Shown piece by piece: positions 20,221-30,210 of a DNA stretch of 64,000 bases; within the stretch, counting starts at the first letter, position 1; each line of letters opens with the position of its first letter. The notes under the pieces are model-generated. The model was given only the letters and a program-made list of their open reading frames with translations, ran no database searches and was not told the DNA's origin. Source of the stretch: Acinetobacter chengduensis (GTDB taxonomy: Bacteria > Pseudomonadota > Gammaproteobacteria > Pseudomonadales > Moraxellaceae); the NCBI RefSeq assembly GCF_003664645.1, contig NZ_RCHC01000013.1, forward strand, positions 41,160 through 105,159, read 5' to 3'. The translations under genes and the position numbers were made by a program.

Positions 20221-22887
20221 TTAATGATGGCTACATACTTGATTTGAAGCTTCATCAAGCGCGGCTTTAAGTCGCGTTGCAAATGTTTCTGCTTCTTTTG
20301 CATTCATAGGTATGCCATCTTTTTTAGTCACAAAGAAAATATCTTCTGCGCGCTCGCCTAATGTTGCAATTCGTGCAGAGTGAATATCTAGTCCTTGCAT
20401 CATAAATAAACCACCGACTTTAGCAAGTAAGCCGGGGTGGTCAAGTGTCGCAATTTCAACCATATTTTGTTGTAAGGCTTCATTGAGCGTCACTGTAACG
20501 GTATTTTCAATATCAAAATGGCGTAACTGACGAGGAATACGACGTTGCATTAAACCTGGGTAAACGTCGGCTTGGCTCAGTGCTTTAATTAAAGCATCAA
20601 TAACAGTATGTTCACGATCAGGGTCTGTTAACAAAGTACCAAAACGATCGAGTACCACATAAGTATCTAAGCTAAAAGACTTCAATGCAGTAATAATTCG
20701 CGCATCTTGTACGTCTAAATTCATCCGGTCAAGTACGGCAACTGTTGTTGCAAATAGGTTGGGTTGATCTTGAGTATAAATAAAGATCTGCACGGCATCT
20801 TGGGCAAACTTACGATGTGCGCGCATGAGCACTAGCGGTTCTGGATTGCTACCATGCTGTAAAATGGCACGGGTATGCCATGCAATTTCATTGGCAGATT
20901 CTTTGACAAAATATTCATCGCCCAATTCTTGCCATACTTTTTCGACATCATCGAGTGAAAACTCTTCAACCAATAATTCGCTGGCTGCAAATTTGGTGTC
21001 CTCAATCAGCATTTGATAGTCGACAGGTCGGCCAATACCCGAACGAATCACATCGCGCGCTTGGGTGTAAAGCTGGCGCATAAGAGATGCGCGCCAAGTA
21101 TTCCAAAGCGTTGGGTTGGTTGCATTAATATCTGCAACTGTTAAAGCATAGAGATAATCTAAATGCTCCATGTCACCCATGGTTTCAGCAAAGGTTTTAA
21201 CCACATCTGGATCGGAAATGTCTTTTTTCTGGGCGGTTACAGACATTTGCAAATGGTTTTTGACCAGCCATGCCACTAGATTTGCTTCACGCTCAGTAAA
21301 GCCATGTGCTAAACAAAAGGCAATAGCATCGGATGCACCGAGTTCACTATGATCACCACCGCGGCCTTTGGCAATGTCGTGGAAGATTGCGGCTAAATAT
21401 ACAATGTCACGACGTGCTAGGCGCTGGAAGACCGAACTGACGACAGGGAAGTCTTTTGCGAATTCAGGTTCTTTAAAACGATTTAAATTACGCAGAAGTA
21501 GCAGGGTATGCGCATCGACCGTATAAATATGGAATAAATCATATTGCATGAGGCCCATAATTTGGCCAAAAGCAGGGATGTAGTTACCCAAAACACCATA
21601 ACGTTTCATGGCCACCAAGGTGTCATATAGGCGGTATGGTGAGCGGATAATCTCCATAAATAGTGCTTTATGTACGGGATTATCTCTAAAAGATTGATCA
21701 ATCCGCTTAGCAGCTAAGGTCAATAAACGTAATGTGCGTGCGCGAATACCTTCAATTTCAGGTCGATTAGCCAGTAAATAGAAAATTTCTAAAATTGCAC
21801 TTGGATTTTCTGAAAAAGTCTTGTGATGCTGAACGGCAAGTTTGCCATCTACTAATTTGAAATTTTCGTTGATTTCTTCAATCTTTCGCTCATAACTTGG
21901 CAAGCGTGGCGTAATCACAGACTCATTAAAATACGCCAATAACATTTCATTTAAGGTAGAGACTTGTTGCGCACTGCGATAGTAGCGTTTCATCAACTGT
22001 TCAATTGGATAATTAGGCGATTTGTCTTCTTCACGCAGATAGCCAAATTTAGCGGCAATTTCGCGCTGATAATCAAACAAGAGGCGATTTTCATCGCGTT
22101 TGGTTAAGCGGTGTAAATGATGGCGAATTTCCCAAAGAAAGCTTTCTGCTTCTTCGAGTACGCCTAGTTCAAATTCTGAAATAAAACCTAAATGAACTAA
22201 GTCATATATACGATTAACACGAAAATGACGTTTCGCAATCCAACCAATTTGATTGATGTCACGAATACCACCGGGTGCATTTTTAATATCAGGTTCTAAA
22301 TTGCTTTCGGTATTGTTATGTTGTGCATGGCGTTTGGTTTGTTCCTGCATTTTGGCATCAAAGAAGGTTTTATCCGTCCATGTTTGCGACACAATACGAC
22401 GTGGCCATTTTGCAAGGTGTTCATTACCAGTAATTAAGCGCGCTTCAATTAATGCAGTTGCAACAGTTAGGTCACTTGCCGCTTGTGCGACGCAGTCAGC
22501 AATCGTGCGTACACTAATGCCTGGCTTAAAGTTACCAACATCCCAAAGAGAAGAAATAAACGTAGAAATTTGTGCTTCGAGTTCTTTGGGGATTTCATCC
22601 TCAGAGAGGATCATGATATCCACATCTGAGTAAGGAAGCATTTCGCGTCGACCATAGCCACCCACCGCAAAAAGTCCTAATTGACTTTGTTCTAATTCAG
22701 CATGACGCCATAAAAATTTAAGTGCTTCATCAATCAGATTAGAGCGAGTGACAATAATTTCACGAATCGATAGCCCTTGTTCAAAACGCTCTTGTAGCTG
22801 ATTTTCAACATCCGTGCGCCATTGGTTAATGGCTTTAATGTCGTGGCTATTTTGAGCATAATCCAGCAATGGAAGGGTATTGATCAT
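20221..22887 (-). CDS. glnD: Bifunctional uridylyltransferase/uridylyl-removing enzyme (nitrogen sensor)
   Basis: GlnD senses glutamine and adds or removes UMP on PII proteins. Domains in order: nucleotidyltransferase (GGYGR 76-80, metal ligands D88 and D90), HD domain ([19 protein letters not shown] around 500) and two C-terminal ACT domains ([17 protein letters not shown] and [17 protein letters not shown]). The length of about 888 is normal. The ATG at 22887 is preferred to the TTG two codons upstream. It lies 34 bases after purT and 24 before dapC, so a purT-glnD-dapC transcript is likely. Confidence 0.96.
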   Translation of the reverse strand: MINTLPLLDYAQNSHDIKAINQWRTDVENQLQERFEQGLSIREIIVTRSNLIDEALKFLWRHAELEQSQLGLFAVGGYGRREMLPYSDVDIMILSEDEIPKELEAQISTFISSLWDVGNFKPGISVRTIADCVAQAASDLTVATALIEARLITGNEHLAKWPRRIVSQTWTDKTFFDAKMQEQTKRHAQHNNTESNLEPDIKNAPGGIRDINQIGWIAKRHFRVNRIYDLVHLGFISEFELGVLEEAESFLWEIRHHLHRLTKRDENRLLFDYQREIAAKFGYLREEDKSPNYPIEQLMKRYYRSAQQVSTLNEMLLAYFNESVITPRLPSYERKIEEINENFKLVDGKLAVQHHKTFSENPSAILEIFYLLANRPEIEGIRARTLRLLTLAAKRIDQSFRDNPVHKALFMEIIRSPYRLYDTLVAMKRYGVLGNYIPAFGQIMGLMQYDLFHIYTVDAHTLLLLRNLNRFKEPEFAKDFPVVSSVFQRLARRDIVYLAAIFHDIAKGRGGDHSELGASDAIAFCLAHGFTEREANLVAWLVKNHLQMSVTAQKKDISDPDVVKTFAETMGDMEHLDYLYALTVADINATNPTLWNTWRASLMRQLYTQARDVIRSGIGRPVDYQMLIEDTKFAASELLVEEFSLDDVEKVWQELGDEYFVKESANEIAWHTRAILQHGSNPEPLVLMRAHRKFAQDAVQIFIYTQDQPNLFATTVAVLDRMNLDVQDARIITALKSFSLDTYVVLDRFGTLLTDPDREHTVIDALIKALSQADVYPGLMQRRIPRQLRHFDIENTVTVTLNEALQQNMVEIATLDHPGLLAKVGGLFMMQGLDIHSARIATLGERAEDIFFVTKKDGIPMNAKEAETFATRLKAALDEASNQVCSHH

Positions 22888-22920
22888 GAACAAGGGTCCG
22901 TTGTTATGTGTATGACTAAC

Positions 22921-24123
22921 TTAATTTTGATGAACACTCACCTGTTGGGCGGCTTGGGTTGCAAGTTCACGTGCTTGGTCAGTCGTTTCAGCACGTGCGG
23001 TAGCTACCCCCATACGACGGCGCTTAAAGCCTTCAGGTTTGCCAAATAAGCGTAAATCTGTATTCGGATTTGCCAAAGCAAGATTTAAGCCAGAAAATGA
23101 CAAATTAGTGTCATCAACACCCGCATAAATGACAGCGCTGGCTGCTGTGCTGTGTCGTGCAGTATTTACAGGTAGGCCTAAAATGGCACGTGCATGTAGT
23201 TCAAATTCACTTTGGAACTGAGATGCAAGTGTAACAAGTCCAGTGTCATGCGGGCGAGGAGATACTTCACTAAACCACACTTTATCGCCTTTGACAAACA
23301 GTTCAACGCCAAAGATGCCACAGCCCCCTAAAGCTGCCGTAACTTTGTGCGCAATACGTTTAGCTTCTTCAAGTGCAGTTGATGTCATTAATTGAGGTTG
23401 CCAACTTTCTACATAATCGCCTGAATCTTGGCGGTGACCGATTGGGTCGCAGTATGAAGTTTCAATTTCACCTGTTTCGGCATTTTTTGCACGTACTGTG
23501 AGTAAGGTAATTTCAAAGTCAAAATCAATCTGTGATTCAACAATAACAGTCCCTTGATTTACACGACCACCTGTTTGAGCATATTCCCAAGCAGCATCGA
23601 CTTCTTCAAAGCTTTTAACGCGTGATTGGCCTTTGCCTGAAGATGACATTACAGGTTTAACAAAGTTTGGATAGCCAATATCATCACAAGCAGCACGGAA
23701 AGATTCGAGTGTATTTGCAAATCGATAAGCAGAAGTTGGTAAACCGAGTTCTTCGGCAGCTAGGCGACGAATTCCTTCACGGTTCATGGTGAGATTAACT
23801 GCTTTCGCTGAAGGAATAATTGTAGTGCCAGATTGTTCTAATTCGACTAAAACTTGTGTGGCAATGGCTTCAATTTCTGGAATAACCAAGTTGGGTTTTA
23901 GGGTTTCTATTAATTGTTTTAATTCGGCTGGATCTGCCATATTGAGCGTATGTGAAAAATGTGCAACTTGCATTGCAGGAGCATGGTCATAACGATCAGC
24001 GGCATGCACTTCCACACCAAGACGTTGCAGTGAAATAACCACTTCTTTACCAAGTTCACCTGAGCCTAAAAGTAAAACTTTAAACGCAGAAGCCTGAAGT
24101 GGAGTACCAATAGTCACGCTCAT
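22921..24123 (-). CDS. purT: Formate-dependent phosphoribosylglycinamide formyltransferase
   Basis: The ATP-grasp enzyme that formylates GAR with free formate in purine synthesis. The start SVTIGTPL and [14 protein letters not shown] are typical. The middle carries the ATP-grasp block [43 protein letters not shown] holds the metal ligands, and the C-terminus has [15 protein letters not shown]. The ATG at 24123 is preferred because GGA lies eight bases before it; an ATG three codons upstream is possible. Confidence 0.96.
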   Translation of the reverse strand: MSVTIGTPLQASAFKVLLLGSGELGKEVVISLQRLGVEVHAADRYDHAPAMQVAHFSHTLNMADPAELKQLIETLKPNLVIPEIEAIATQVLVELEQSGTTIIPSAKAVNLTMNREGIRRLAAEELGLPTSAYRFANTLESFRAACDDIGYPNFVKPVMSSSGKGQSRVKSFEEVDAAWEYAQTGGRVNQGTVIVESQIDFDFEITLLTVRAKNAETGEIETSYCDPIGHRQDSGDYVESWQPQLMTSTALEEAKRIAHKVTAALGGCGIFGVELFVKGDKVWFSEVSPRPHDTGLVTLASQFQSEFELHARAILGLPVNTARHSTAASAVIYAGVDDTNLSFSGLNLALANPNTDLRLFGKPEGFKRRRMGVATARAETTDQARELATQAAQQVSVHQN

Positions 24124-24433
24124 GTAAATCATCCATGCTTGATTTTATGGGCTTTTAGCATAGCAGAACTAAATAAGCAGTTAAGCGTGTGTTCACATAA
24201 ATAAATGATATTGTCCAACAATTTTATTTATAAGCTGATGGTGATAGGAAAAATCATATTTATATTAAATGCTTAGATTTTTAAAATAATAATCTATTTT
24301 GAAATAAATCATCGCATTAATGTAATTTTGAAATACAAAACAGAGTTGAAATTGAGCTGAGATGTCAATACAAAGAAAATACACAAAGAGCGCATGTAAA
24401 TGAGCATGCGCTTATGTCAAAAATCAACCAATT
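24124..24433. other. AT-rich intergenic region between purT and azlD
   Basis: About 310 bases that carry the purT promoter and the downstream end of the azlCD transcript. Only the hairpin at 24389-24412 is recognised; there is no coding frame. Confidence 0.5.
24389..24412 (-). terminator. Weak terminator-like hairpin after azlD
   Basis: AGCGCATG (24389-24396) and CATGCGCT (24405-24412) are perfect arms with an eight-base loop. The T tract on the minus strand is interrupted (CTCTTTG), so termination may be weak. Confidence 0.45.
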
Positions 24434-24781
24434 TTAAAAATGAAAAGGTAAATATGTATATACAACACCATAGGTTAATGCTGCAGTGAGGGTGGCAGGT
24501 ACAATTTGCTTAAATTTGAAGTATAACCCTGTTAAAACTATAAAACCCGCTAGCATGGCGATACTTTTGTTTGGCGTTTCCAATAAGGGCGGAAGTGTAG
24601 CAACCACCAGCATCGAGCTAATAGCAGAAATACCAATTGCGCCTAAGGCAATTTTGAGCCAGAGCTTGCCACGTTTGGGCGAGTTTTGTTGAAATTTTTG
24701 AATAAAATAAAATGGCCCAAAGCGGGAAGCAAAATTGGCAATTCCAACTAATATACCAACAATGATAATTTCTAAGTTCAT
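24434..24781 (-). CDS. azlD: AzlD family transporter subunit (second copy)
   Basis: A 115-residue membrane protein with four hydrophobic segments and the AzlD pattern GIANFASRFGPFYFIQKF near the N-terminus. It starts one base after the azlC stop, so the two genes are co-translated. The divergence from the copy at 3.1 kb (different N-terminus, longer) suggests a different substrate rather than a recent duplication. Branched-chain or other amino acid export is inferred from family. Confidence 0.85.
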   Translation of the reverse strand: MNLEIIIVGILVGIANFASRFGPFYFIQKFQQNSPKRGKLWLKIALGAIGISAISSMLVVATLPPLLETPNKSIAMLAGFIVLTGLYFKFKQIVPATLTAALTYGVVYTYLPFHF

Positions 24782-24782
24782 G

Positions 24783-25529
24783 TTAGGCCTCTTGATGCTC
24801 TGGGTCGGGGCGTTTTAAAACATAGTGCTTAAACAAACCTGCCAAAATGCCTGAAGAAATACCAATGAAAATCGCAGCGGATAAGTCAATCATATAGCAA
24901 GCAATAGCGGAAACTACGACGGTGACTGCGACCACAAAAGTATGTTTGCGTTCAAAGGCAGCGAGTAAGAAGCTTAGGAATAATGCAGGTAGTAAAAAAT
25001 CGAGCGCAGCTTGTAAAAATTGCGGTAAGTTACTGACTTGATCGGCAAATAATCCCCCCAGAAAAGAACCTAGTGCCCATGACATCCAGCTAAATAAACT
25101 CAAGCCGAGCATCCAAGATTCAGACCACTCTTGGCGACGTTGGGAAAGTTTAATCATGCCAGAAGCAAAAACTTCATCGGTTAAACCCCACGCCCATACA
25201 GCAGTTTTCTTTAGATTCAGCCGGTCTTGAATAAGATTTTGCAAGGCTGGCCCGTAAAGTAAATGTCGAATATCTAATGCAATCACTGTCAGCGCAGTCA
25301 TCCAAATAGACGTACCACTACCCAGTAAGGCAACGACCAAAAATTGACTGGCCCCAGCATACATAGAGCAGGAGAGAAATAAAGCTTCCCAAGCACTAAA
25401 GCCGAATTGTGTAGCAGATACACCAAATGCAAAAGAAACAGGAAGATAAGTAAAGATAATGGCTTGGCTATCTTTGGCACCTTGCCAAAAACCAGCTACT
25501 TTTATAGGAGGAGTTTTGTGTTCAGACAC
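24783..25529 (-). CDS. azlC: AzlC family transporter subunit (second copy)
   Basis: A 248-residue inner-membrane protein. Signatures are FWQGAKDSQAIIFTYLPVSFAFGV, ALDIRHLLYGPAL and WGLTDEVFASG, the positions at which AzlC/YgaZ proteins carry RHLL and the aspartate/glutamate pair. I chose the GTG at 25529 (VSEHKTPP) because TAAGG lies six bases before it. The open frame runs 60 codons further upstream, but that part would overlap the lipoprotein gene on the other strand and is not membrane-protein-like. Confidence 0.87.
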   Translation of the reverse strand: MSEHKTPPIKVAGFWQGAKDSQAIIFTYLPVSFAFGVSATQFGFSAWEALFLSCSMYAGASQFLVVALLGSGTSIWMTALTVIALDIRHLLYGPALQNLIQDRLNLKKTAVWAWGLTDEVFASGMIKLSQRRQEWSESWMLGLSLFSWMSWALGSFLGGLFADQVSNLPQFLQAALDFLLPALFLSFLLAAFERKHTFVVAVTVVVSAIACYMIDLSAAIFIGISSGILAGLFKHYVLKRPDPEHQEA

Positions 25530-25632
25530 GACACACCTTAGCGGGAGGTTAAACAAAGGGTCAAAACGACGTTGAGTATTGTACCTGAATTTACTAGCAT
25601 AGTGCCGAAATGTTTGGATAAGTGAATTCGCT

Positions 25633-26115
25633 ATGTTTAGCTTTAAGTCAGTTGTTTTTAAAACAACTATTTTGCTGTGCAGCGTGTGGATGTTGCAAGC
25701 ATGTAGCAATAGTTCAGATCAGACTGAAGAGAAAGTGGTGATTAAACCTGCTCCCAAACTGACGAATGATGCAACGGTATATGCCAATGAAGCATGGAAA
25801 TTGATCAATCAAGTGGATCATTTGGTCTACGAAAAGCAAATAGCGGTGTTGGAAGAGCAAGTACGCAAGCCTGTACGTAAATTGAGTACAGACTGGCGTA
25901 TTAACGTCAAAATGACAGACTCTGTAACGGAAGGAAAATATGCTTTGTGTCGTAAAGCGCTGACCAGTTTAGATATCTGGGCACGTGAAATGCTTGAAAG
26001 TTCGGGAGATGTCGCTCCTAAGCAAGCAGATTACGAACGAGATAAGAAACAATGTCAGGGTGCAATTGATAACCCAAATCTAGGGAATACAGACCCTAAA
26101 AAAATTGGTGTTTAA
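25633..26115 (+). CDS. Lipoprotein, function unknown
   Basis: A 160-residue protein with a signal peptide ending in the lipobox LQAC (cysteine 24), so it should be anchored in the envelope. The mature part is mostly charged and helical (YANEAWKLINQVDHLVYEKQIAVLEEQVRKP) with two more cysteines in the C-terminal half, possibly a disulfide. No family is recognised. It is monocistronic with a strong terminator. Confidence 0.78.
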   Translation: MFSFKSVVFKTTILLCSVWMLQACSNSSDQTEEKVVIKPAPKLTNDATVYANEAWKLINQVDHLVYEKQIAVLEEQVRKPVRKLSTDWRINVKMTDSVTEGKYALCRKALTSLDIWAREMLESSGDVAPKQADYERDKKQCQGAIDNPNLGNTDPKKIGV

Positions 26116-26145
26116 GTACGATTGAGTTACTGATAAAGACGCACT

Positions 26146-26179
26146 AAAAAAGCCGTAAATATCAATTTACGGCTTTTTT
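26146..26179 (+). terminator. Terminator of the lipoprotein gene
   Basis: AAAAAGCCGTAAA and TTTACGGCTTTTTT are perfect complementary arms around a short AT loop. Confidence 0.92.
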
Positions 26180-26507
26180 ATGCATATTATTTTGCATATT
26201 TGAAAGTTTTTTAGATTAAAAAAAGTCATTTTATCGATCACAGCTATCTACTTTATAGATAGATATTAGTGGTATAAGCCAAAACTAATATGTTCTATCT
26301 TTATGAAAGAAATGTATTTTTTAAGTCAAAAAATTGGTGCAAAACAAAAAAAGCAAAAACCACTTATAGTTAATACGGATTATTAATACTTTAAATTTAT
26401 AAGATAATAAAAATTATAAATTATCATTATTTGATAAAATGTGTAAAAATAATCCTGTAAATTAAGTTTATTTGTATTAAAAATTAAATAAAGAATTGGT
26501 GATTAAG

Positions 26508-26657
26508 ATGAAAAAAGCATTATTGTGTATGGTTTCAGTTCTTATGTTGAGTATGGCAGCCAATGTCAGTGCCAACGGCAATACTGAACAATCGAATGAA
26601 GTTGCGAACTGTCAAAATGGCTTTGATAGTGTAGATGTGTGCAAACTTCTATCTTAA
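26508..26657 (+). CDS. Small secreted peptide (49 residues), function unknown
   Basis: A short frame: MKKALLCMVSVLMLSMAA then NVSANGNTEQSN and a Cys-containing end. It has a textbook signal peptide (basic MKK, hydrophobic core, ANVSA cleavage site). The mature peptide of about 28 residues has two cysteines (35 and 45) that could form one disulfide. It sits alone in about 700 bases of non-coding DNA. The upstream AT-rich stretch 26350-26500 probably holds its promoter. No family is known to me. Confidence 0.6.
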   Translation: MKKALLCMVSVLMLSMAANVSANGNTEQSNEVANCQNGFDSVDVCKLLS

Positions 26658-26819
26658 GTTTGTACGAGATCAATGCCCTTAAATTGATCAGAAAAGACTA
26701 GGGTGTCGATATTGGTGCAGATGATTGCACTTAAATGTTACCTAAACATCTTGGCTAAACGATTGAGCATTAAAAAGTATATAAGCGCCACAGTTTCAGC
26801 TTTACACAATCAACTTGCG

Positions 26820-27530
26820 CTATTTAAGCTCATCAATTGCAATTGTATGTGCAATTCTATGAAGCAGTGCTAAATCTAAAATTTCAATTTTACGAAAAGC
26901 CACTTTTAGCACACCTTGCTTTTCCAGCTCTTGCAATGCTTGATTAATGGTTTGTCTAGAACATACCAACAATTGTGCAAGTTGCTCTTGAGAAAGGTGA
27001 ATCGAGCGTTGCTCAATGGTAATATGGTTGCCATAGCCATTTAAAATAAACAGTAAACGTTGCGCTAAGCGTTGGCGAATATTTTGAGTTTGAATTGAAA
27101 TCAGCTCCAAAAATGCAAAGCGTAGTTTTTGACTGGTGAGTTGGGCAATGTGAAACCAAAACTGGGGTTGTTCGCTCAGTAAAATTTGAATACTTCGACT
27201 AGGCCAATGCAGTACCGTGGTTTTCTGTAGTGCAATTGCATCGTGTGAGCGGGGCAGTTGATCTACCAGTGAAATTTCACCAAACCACATAATTGGTTCT
27301 GCAATTGCAGCGACAGCTTCTTTACCTTGGATATCAATATAGCCTAAGCGTATAGCACCTTCTAAAACAGCATACATGCCATTAAAGGTGTCGCCAGATA
27401 AAAAGATATTTTGGTCTTTGTTAAACTCAATGAGCTGGCTGTTGCTGGCAATATATTGCTGATGCGCTGGGCTAAGCTGTGCATACCAATAATTATTGCT
27501 GAGTTGCATTTGGTAGTGTTGATCTAGCAT
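26820..27530 (-). CDS. Crp/Fnr family transcriptional regulator
   Basis: An N-terminal cyclic-nucleotide-binding fold (residues about 20-120, with NIFLSGDTFNGMYAVLEGAIRLGY) and a C-terminal winged helix (LSQEQLAQLLVCSRQTINQALQELEKQGVL, recognition helix about 190-203). There are no Fnr-type N-terminal cysteines, so it is not an iron-sulfur sensor, and the cAMP-pocket residues are not clearly kept. The recognition helix has SRQT where Crp has SRET. The ATG at 27530 lacks a ribosome site. A TTG at 27578 has AAAGGAG 11 bases upstream and would add 16 residues. It faces an Mpo1-like gene. Confidence 0.87.
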   Translation of the reverse strand: MLDQHYQMQLSNNYWYAQLSPAHQQYIASNSQLIEFNKDQNIFLSGDTFNGMYAVLEGAIRLGYIDIQGKEAVAAIAEPIMWFGEISLVDQLPRSHDAIALQKTTVLHWPSRSIQILLSEQPQFWFHIAQLTSQKLRFAFLELISIQTQNIRQRLAQRLLFILNGYGNHITIEQRSIHLSQEQLAQLLVCSRQTINQALQELEKQGVLKVAFRKIEILDLALLHRIAHTIAIDELK

Positions 27531-27558
27531 TGAGGTAAAAAATCCATTTATTTTTATT

Positions 27559-27580
27559 AGTTGTCGGCTATACGACAACT
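27559..27580. promoter_or_regulatory. Perfect palindrome with Crp-type spacing, candidate operator
   Basis: AGTTGTCG (27559-27566), six bases GCTATA, then CGACAACT (27573-27580): eight-base perfect arms. The core TGTCG-N6-CGACA has the same geometry as the Crp site TGTGA-N6-TCACA. It lies between a Crp/Fnr-type regulator and a divergent gene, so autoregulation is likely. If the regulator starts at the TTG, the palindrome also covers that start codon. Confidence 0.6.
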
Positions 27581-27634
27581 TATCTTGTACTCCTTTTATA
27601 TAGTGAAATCATTACTCGTACAAGGATGCTGGCG

Positions 27635-28177
27635 ATGACTAAACTTGAAACCCTATTAAGCCAATATGCGGCTTATCATTTAGACCATAAAAACATACTG
27701 ACGCATTTTGTGGGAATTCCTCTAATTGTATTTTCCATTATCTGTTTAACCGCACGTGCAGGGATCGTGATTTCTGGCGTTGAAATTACTTTGGCACTCA
27801 TTATTATGCTGTTGAGTATTCTGTACTATCTTAGCCTAGATCGAATTTTTGGCTTTATTATGTTGGTGGTATTTGTCCTGATGTATCCATTCGCATATAG
27901 CATTGCACAGTGGGGAGTGGCTCCGTGGTTAAGTGCAAGTATTGCAATATTTGTGGTGGGATGGGTATTTCAATTTGTGGGTCATTTTTATGAAAAGAAA
28001 AAGCCTGCTTTTATGGATGATGTGATTGGGTTAGCCATTGGCCCATTATTTGTTTTAGCTGAAATGGTGTTTATGCTCGGTTTTAGAAAAGACATGGAAC
28101 ATAGAATGCTACAAGAAGCGCATAAGCAACGTGAATTGATGGATGCGAAAGTAGTGCATTCGGCTAGCACGTCATGA
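27635..28177 (+). CDS. Mpo1-like (DUF962) membrane protein
   Basis: A 180-residue protein with four to five hydrophobic segments and the DUF962/YGL010w motifs: YAAYHLDHKNILTHFVGIP near the N-terminus and FVGHFYEKKKPAF with a following GPLFVLAE. The yeast member Mpo1 is an iron-dependent dioxygenase in alpha-oxidation of 2-hydroxy fatty acids. The histidines that would bind iron are present here. AAGG nine bases upstream supports the ATG at 27635 over 27626. Its divergent partner is the Crp/Fnr-type regulator. The lipid role is inferred from the family. Confidence 0.85.
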   Translation: MTKLETLLSQYAAYHLDHKNILTHFVGIPLIVFSIICLTARAGIVISGVEITLALIIMLLSILYYLSLDRIFGFIMLVVFVLMYPFAYSIAQWGVAPWLSASIAIFVVGWVFQFVGHFYEKKKPAFMDDVIGLAIGPLFVLAEMVFMLGFRKDMEHRMLQEAHKQRELMDAKVVHSASTS

Positions 28178-28207
28178 ATTAAAATTGAGGGTAAATATAG
28201 CCCTATT

Positions 28208-28236
28208 AAAAAGGCTGATTTAAAATCAGCCTTTTT
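28208..28236. terminator. Bidirectional terminator
   Basis: AAAAAGGCTGATTT and AAATCAGCCTTTTT are perfect arms between the convergent Mpo1-like gene and the lysine/alanine-rich protein gene. Confidence 0.9.
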
Positions 28237-28259
28237 AAATGCTCAAATTTCAAACCCGT

Positions 28260-28580
28260 TTATGATTTTGCCACTTTGGCATTGTGTTGTGCGGTATGAG
28301 CATCTTGTGTTGCTTTTTCTGCGCTAGCCTTGGCCTTTTGAGCACTTACATTGGCTTTCTGAGCTTCAGTTTTTGCTACTTTAGCCTCAGTTTTAGCAAT
28401 AGTCTTTTCAGACTTTAAGCTTTGTTTGTGTGCTTGTACGGGTTGCGTCGCTACACATTTACCACCTTTATGATTTGCACCTGTGCCACCTGTGAGTGTG
28501 GTGCCTTTAGGACATGCAAATGCTGTTGCGCTGAGTACACTTAAAACACCTGCTGCGATTATTGTGCTTAATTTTTTCAT
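28260..28580 (-). CDS. Secreted Lys/Ala-rich helical repeat protein
   Basis: A 106-residue protein with a signal peptide (MKKLSTIIAAGVLSVLSATAFA). A short Gly-rich part with two cysteines (CPKGTTLTGG and GGKC) is followed by a strongly repetitive Lys/Ala/Glu tail (residues about 58-106) of the type AKTEAKVAKTEAQKAN with a roughly seven-residue period, predicting one long helix or coiled coil. It is probably periplasmic. It resembles small exported alanine/lysine-rich proteins in form only; function unknown. Confidence 0.75.
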   Translation of the reverse strand: MKKLSTIIAAGVLSVLSATAFACPKGTTLTGGTGANHKGGKCVATQPVQAHKQSLKSEKTIAKTEAKVAKTEAQKANVSAQKAKASAEKATQDAHTAQHNAKVAKS

Positions 28581-28972
28581 TGCTTTTATCTTTATAACAA
28601 AGGGCGTTGGTGCCTAATCGTTAAAATATGCCGAAATGCGCTCTATATCTGTAGAAGTTTTGATGCTGGTGTGAGAGATCAATAGTGTGGCTATGTATTT
28701 TATTTTTATTCTTAAGTTTGGTTTCATTTTAATGCTTTAAAGATATATGTTTGTATATTGGTTTAATTTTTATTAATATTTAAATGGTCTTGAAATCATA
28801 CATATATAGGCGAATTTGATTTATAGATTTAACACACATCTTATCGAAAATATGCTGTATTTGCTCACGAATATGATCATTTTTTTCTGAATCGCATTTT
28901 GTAAAATGAGTATCTCAATAGGTCTTAATGAGTCTGTAAATAGGTTCAGTACTACGTGCTGTATGGTGATAT
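28581..28972. other. AT-rich intergenic region
   Basis: About 390 bases, extremely AT-rich, with no coding frame or hairpin seen. It must carry the promoter of the Lys/Ala-rich protein gene. Confidence 0.5.
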
Positions 28973-28999
28973 AAAAAAAGCACCCGAAGGTGCTTTTTT
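28973..28999. terminator. Terminator of ychF
   Basis: AAAAAAGCACC and GGTGCTTTTTT pair around CGAA, 14 bases after the ychF stop; works in both directions. Confidence 0.9.
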
Positions 29000-29012
29000 C
29001 AATGTATTTAAA

Positions 29013-30104
29013 TTATACATTAAAGCGGAAGTGTAGAACGTCACCGTCTTGAACGATGTAAGTTTTACCTTCTAAACGCCATTTACCAGCTTCTTTTGCA
29101 CCAGCTTCACCATTGAATTGAACAAAGTCGTTATAAGCGACACATTCAGCACGGATAAAGCCTTTTTCAAAGTCGGTATGAATAACACCCGCTGCTTGAG
29201 GAGCAGTTGCACCAATTTTCACTGTCCAAGCACGTACTTCTTGTACGCCTGCTGTGAAGTAAGTTTGTAAACCAAGTAAGCCGTAGCCTGCACGAATAAC
29301 CACGTTTAGACCTGGTTCTTCCATGCCTAAAGCTTCTAAAAATTCAGCGCGGTCTTCATCTTCAAGTAATGAAATTTCTGCTTCAATTTGGTTGCAAAGT
29401 GGTACAACAATCGCATTTTCAGAGCTTGCTAAGTTTTTAACAGCGTCAAGGTGTGGGTTGTTTTCAAAACCATCTTCTGCAACGTTGGCAATGTACATGG
29501 TTGGTTTTAAAGTCAATAAACCAAAGCCACGAACTAATTTACGTTCGTCGTCGTCTAATGTTGCAGCGCGTGCAGGTTTACCTTCGTCAAGCAAAGGTAA
29601 AATTTTGTCTAAAACAGCTTTTGTTGCGATTGCTTCTTTATCGCCACTTTTCGCAGATTTAGCTAAACGAGTAACTGCTTTAGTTACTGTTTCTAAGTCG
29701 GCTAAAGCAAGTTCAGTGTTAATGGTTGCAATATCATCTAGTGGATCAATTTTACCATTTACGTGAATTACGTTTTCATCTTCAAAACAACGCACAACGT
29801 GTGCAATCGCATCAGTTTCACGAATGTTTGCAAGGAATTGGTTACCCAAACCTTCACCCTTAGATGCACCAGCAACCAGACCAGCAATGTCTACAAATTC
29901 CATGGTTGTTGGAATAACACGTTGCGGGCCTACAATTGCAGTTAATTTATCTAAACGTGGGTCAGGTACTGGAACGATACCTGTGTTAGGTTCGATCGTA
30001 CAGAATGGGAAGTTTTCAGCAGCAATAGCAGCTTTAGTTAGCGCATTGAAAAGAGTAGATTTACCAACGTTCGGCAAGCCGACAATACCGCAATTAAAAC
30101 CCAT
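29013..30104 (-). CDS. ychF: Redox-regulated ATPase YchF (Obg family)
   Basis: A cytoplasmic P-loop protein bound to ribosomes that prefers ATP to GTP and dampens oxidative stress responses. GLPNVGKS (9-16) is the P-loop. [20 protein letters not shown] is switch II, and the C-terminal TGS-like domain ends in [19 protein letters not shown] total of 363 residues is normal. The ATG at 30104 has TGAG about eight bases upstream; the GTG four codons earlier is less likely. It is monocistronic. Confidence 0.96.
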   Translation of the reverse strand: MGFNCGIVGLPNVGKSTLFNALTKAAIAAENFPFCTIEPNTGIVPVPDPRLDKLTAIVGPQRVIPTTMEFVDIAGLVAGASKGEGLGNQFLANIRETDAIAHVVRCFEDENVIHVNGKIDPLDDIATINTELALADLETVTKAVTRLAKSAKSGDKEAIATKAVLDKILPLLDEGKPARAATLDDDERKLVRGFGLLTLKPTMYIANVAEDGFENNPHLDAVKNLASSENAIVVPLCNQIEAEISLLEDEDRAEFLEALGMEEPGLNVVIRAGYGLLGLQTYFTAGVQEVRAWTVKIGATAPQAAGVIHTDFEKGFIRAECVAYNDFVQFNGEAGAKEAGKWRLEGKTYIVQDGDVLHFRFNV

Positions 30105-30155
30105 GAAATAACTCACATCGTGTTATATATAAAATTGCCGACGATTTTACATGAA

Positions 30156-30176
30156 AGCCATAATAAAGTCATGGCT
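30156..30176 (-). terminator. Weak terminator-like hairpin after metI
   Basis: AGCCAT (30156-30161) and ATGGCT (30171-30176), with only three T residues following on the minus strand. Confidence 0.35.
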
Positions 30177-30210
30177 TGCATAGGGAGCGTGTAAGCTTTT
30201 GTGGGGGTGT

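Noticed and set aside
20825..22633. Several plus-strand open frames inside glnD
   Set aside because: They are antisense shadows of a strongly conserved gene, with no ribosome sites or domain features.
25530..25709. 60-codon N-terminal extension of the second azlC
   Set aside because: It overlaps the lipoprotein start region on the other strand, looks unlike AzlC, and the GTG at 25529 has a good ribosome site.
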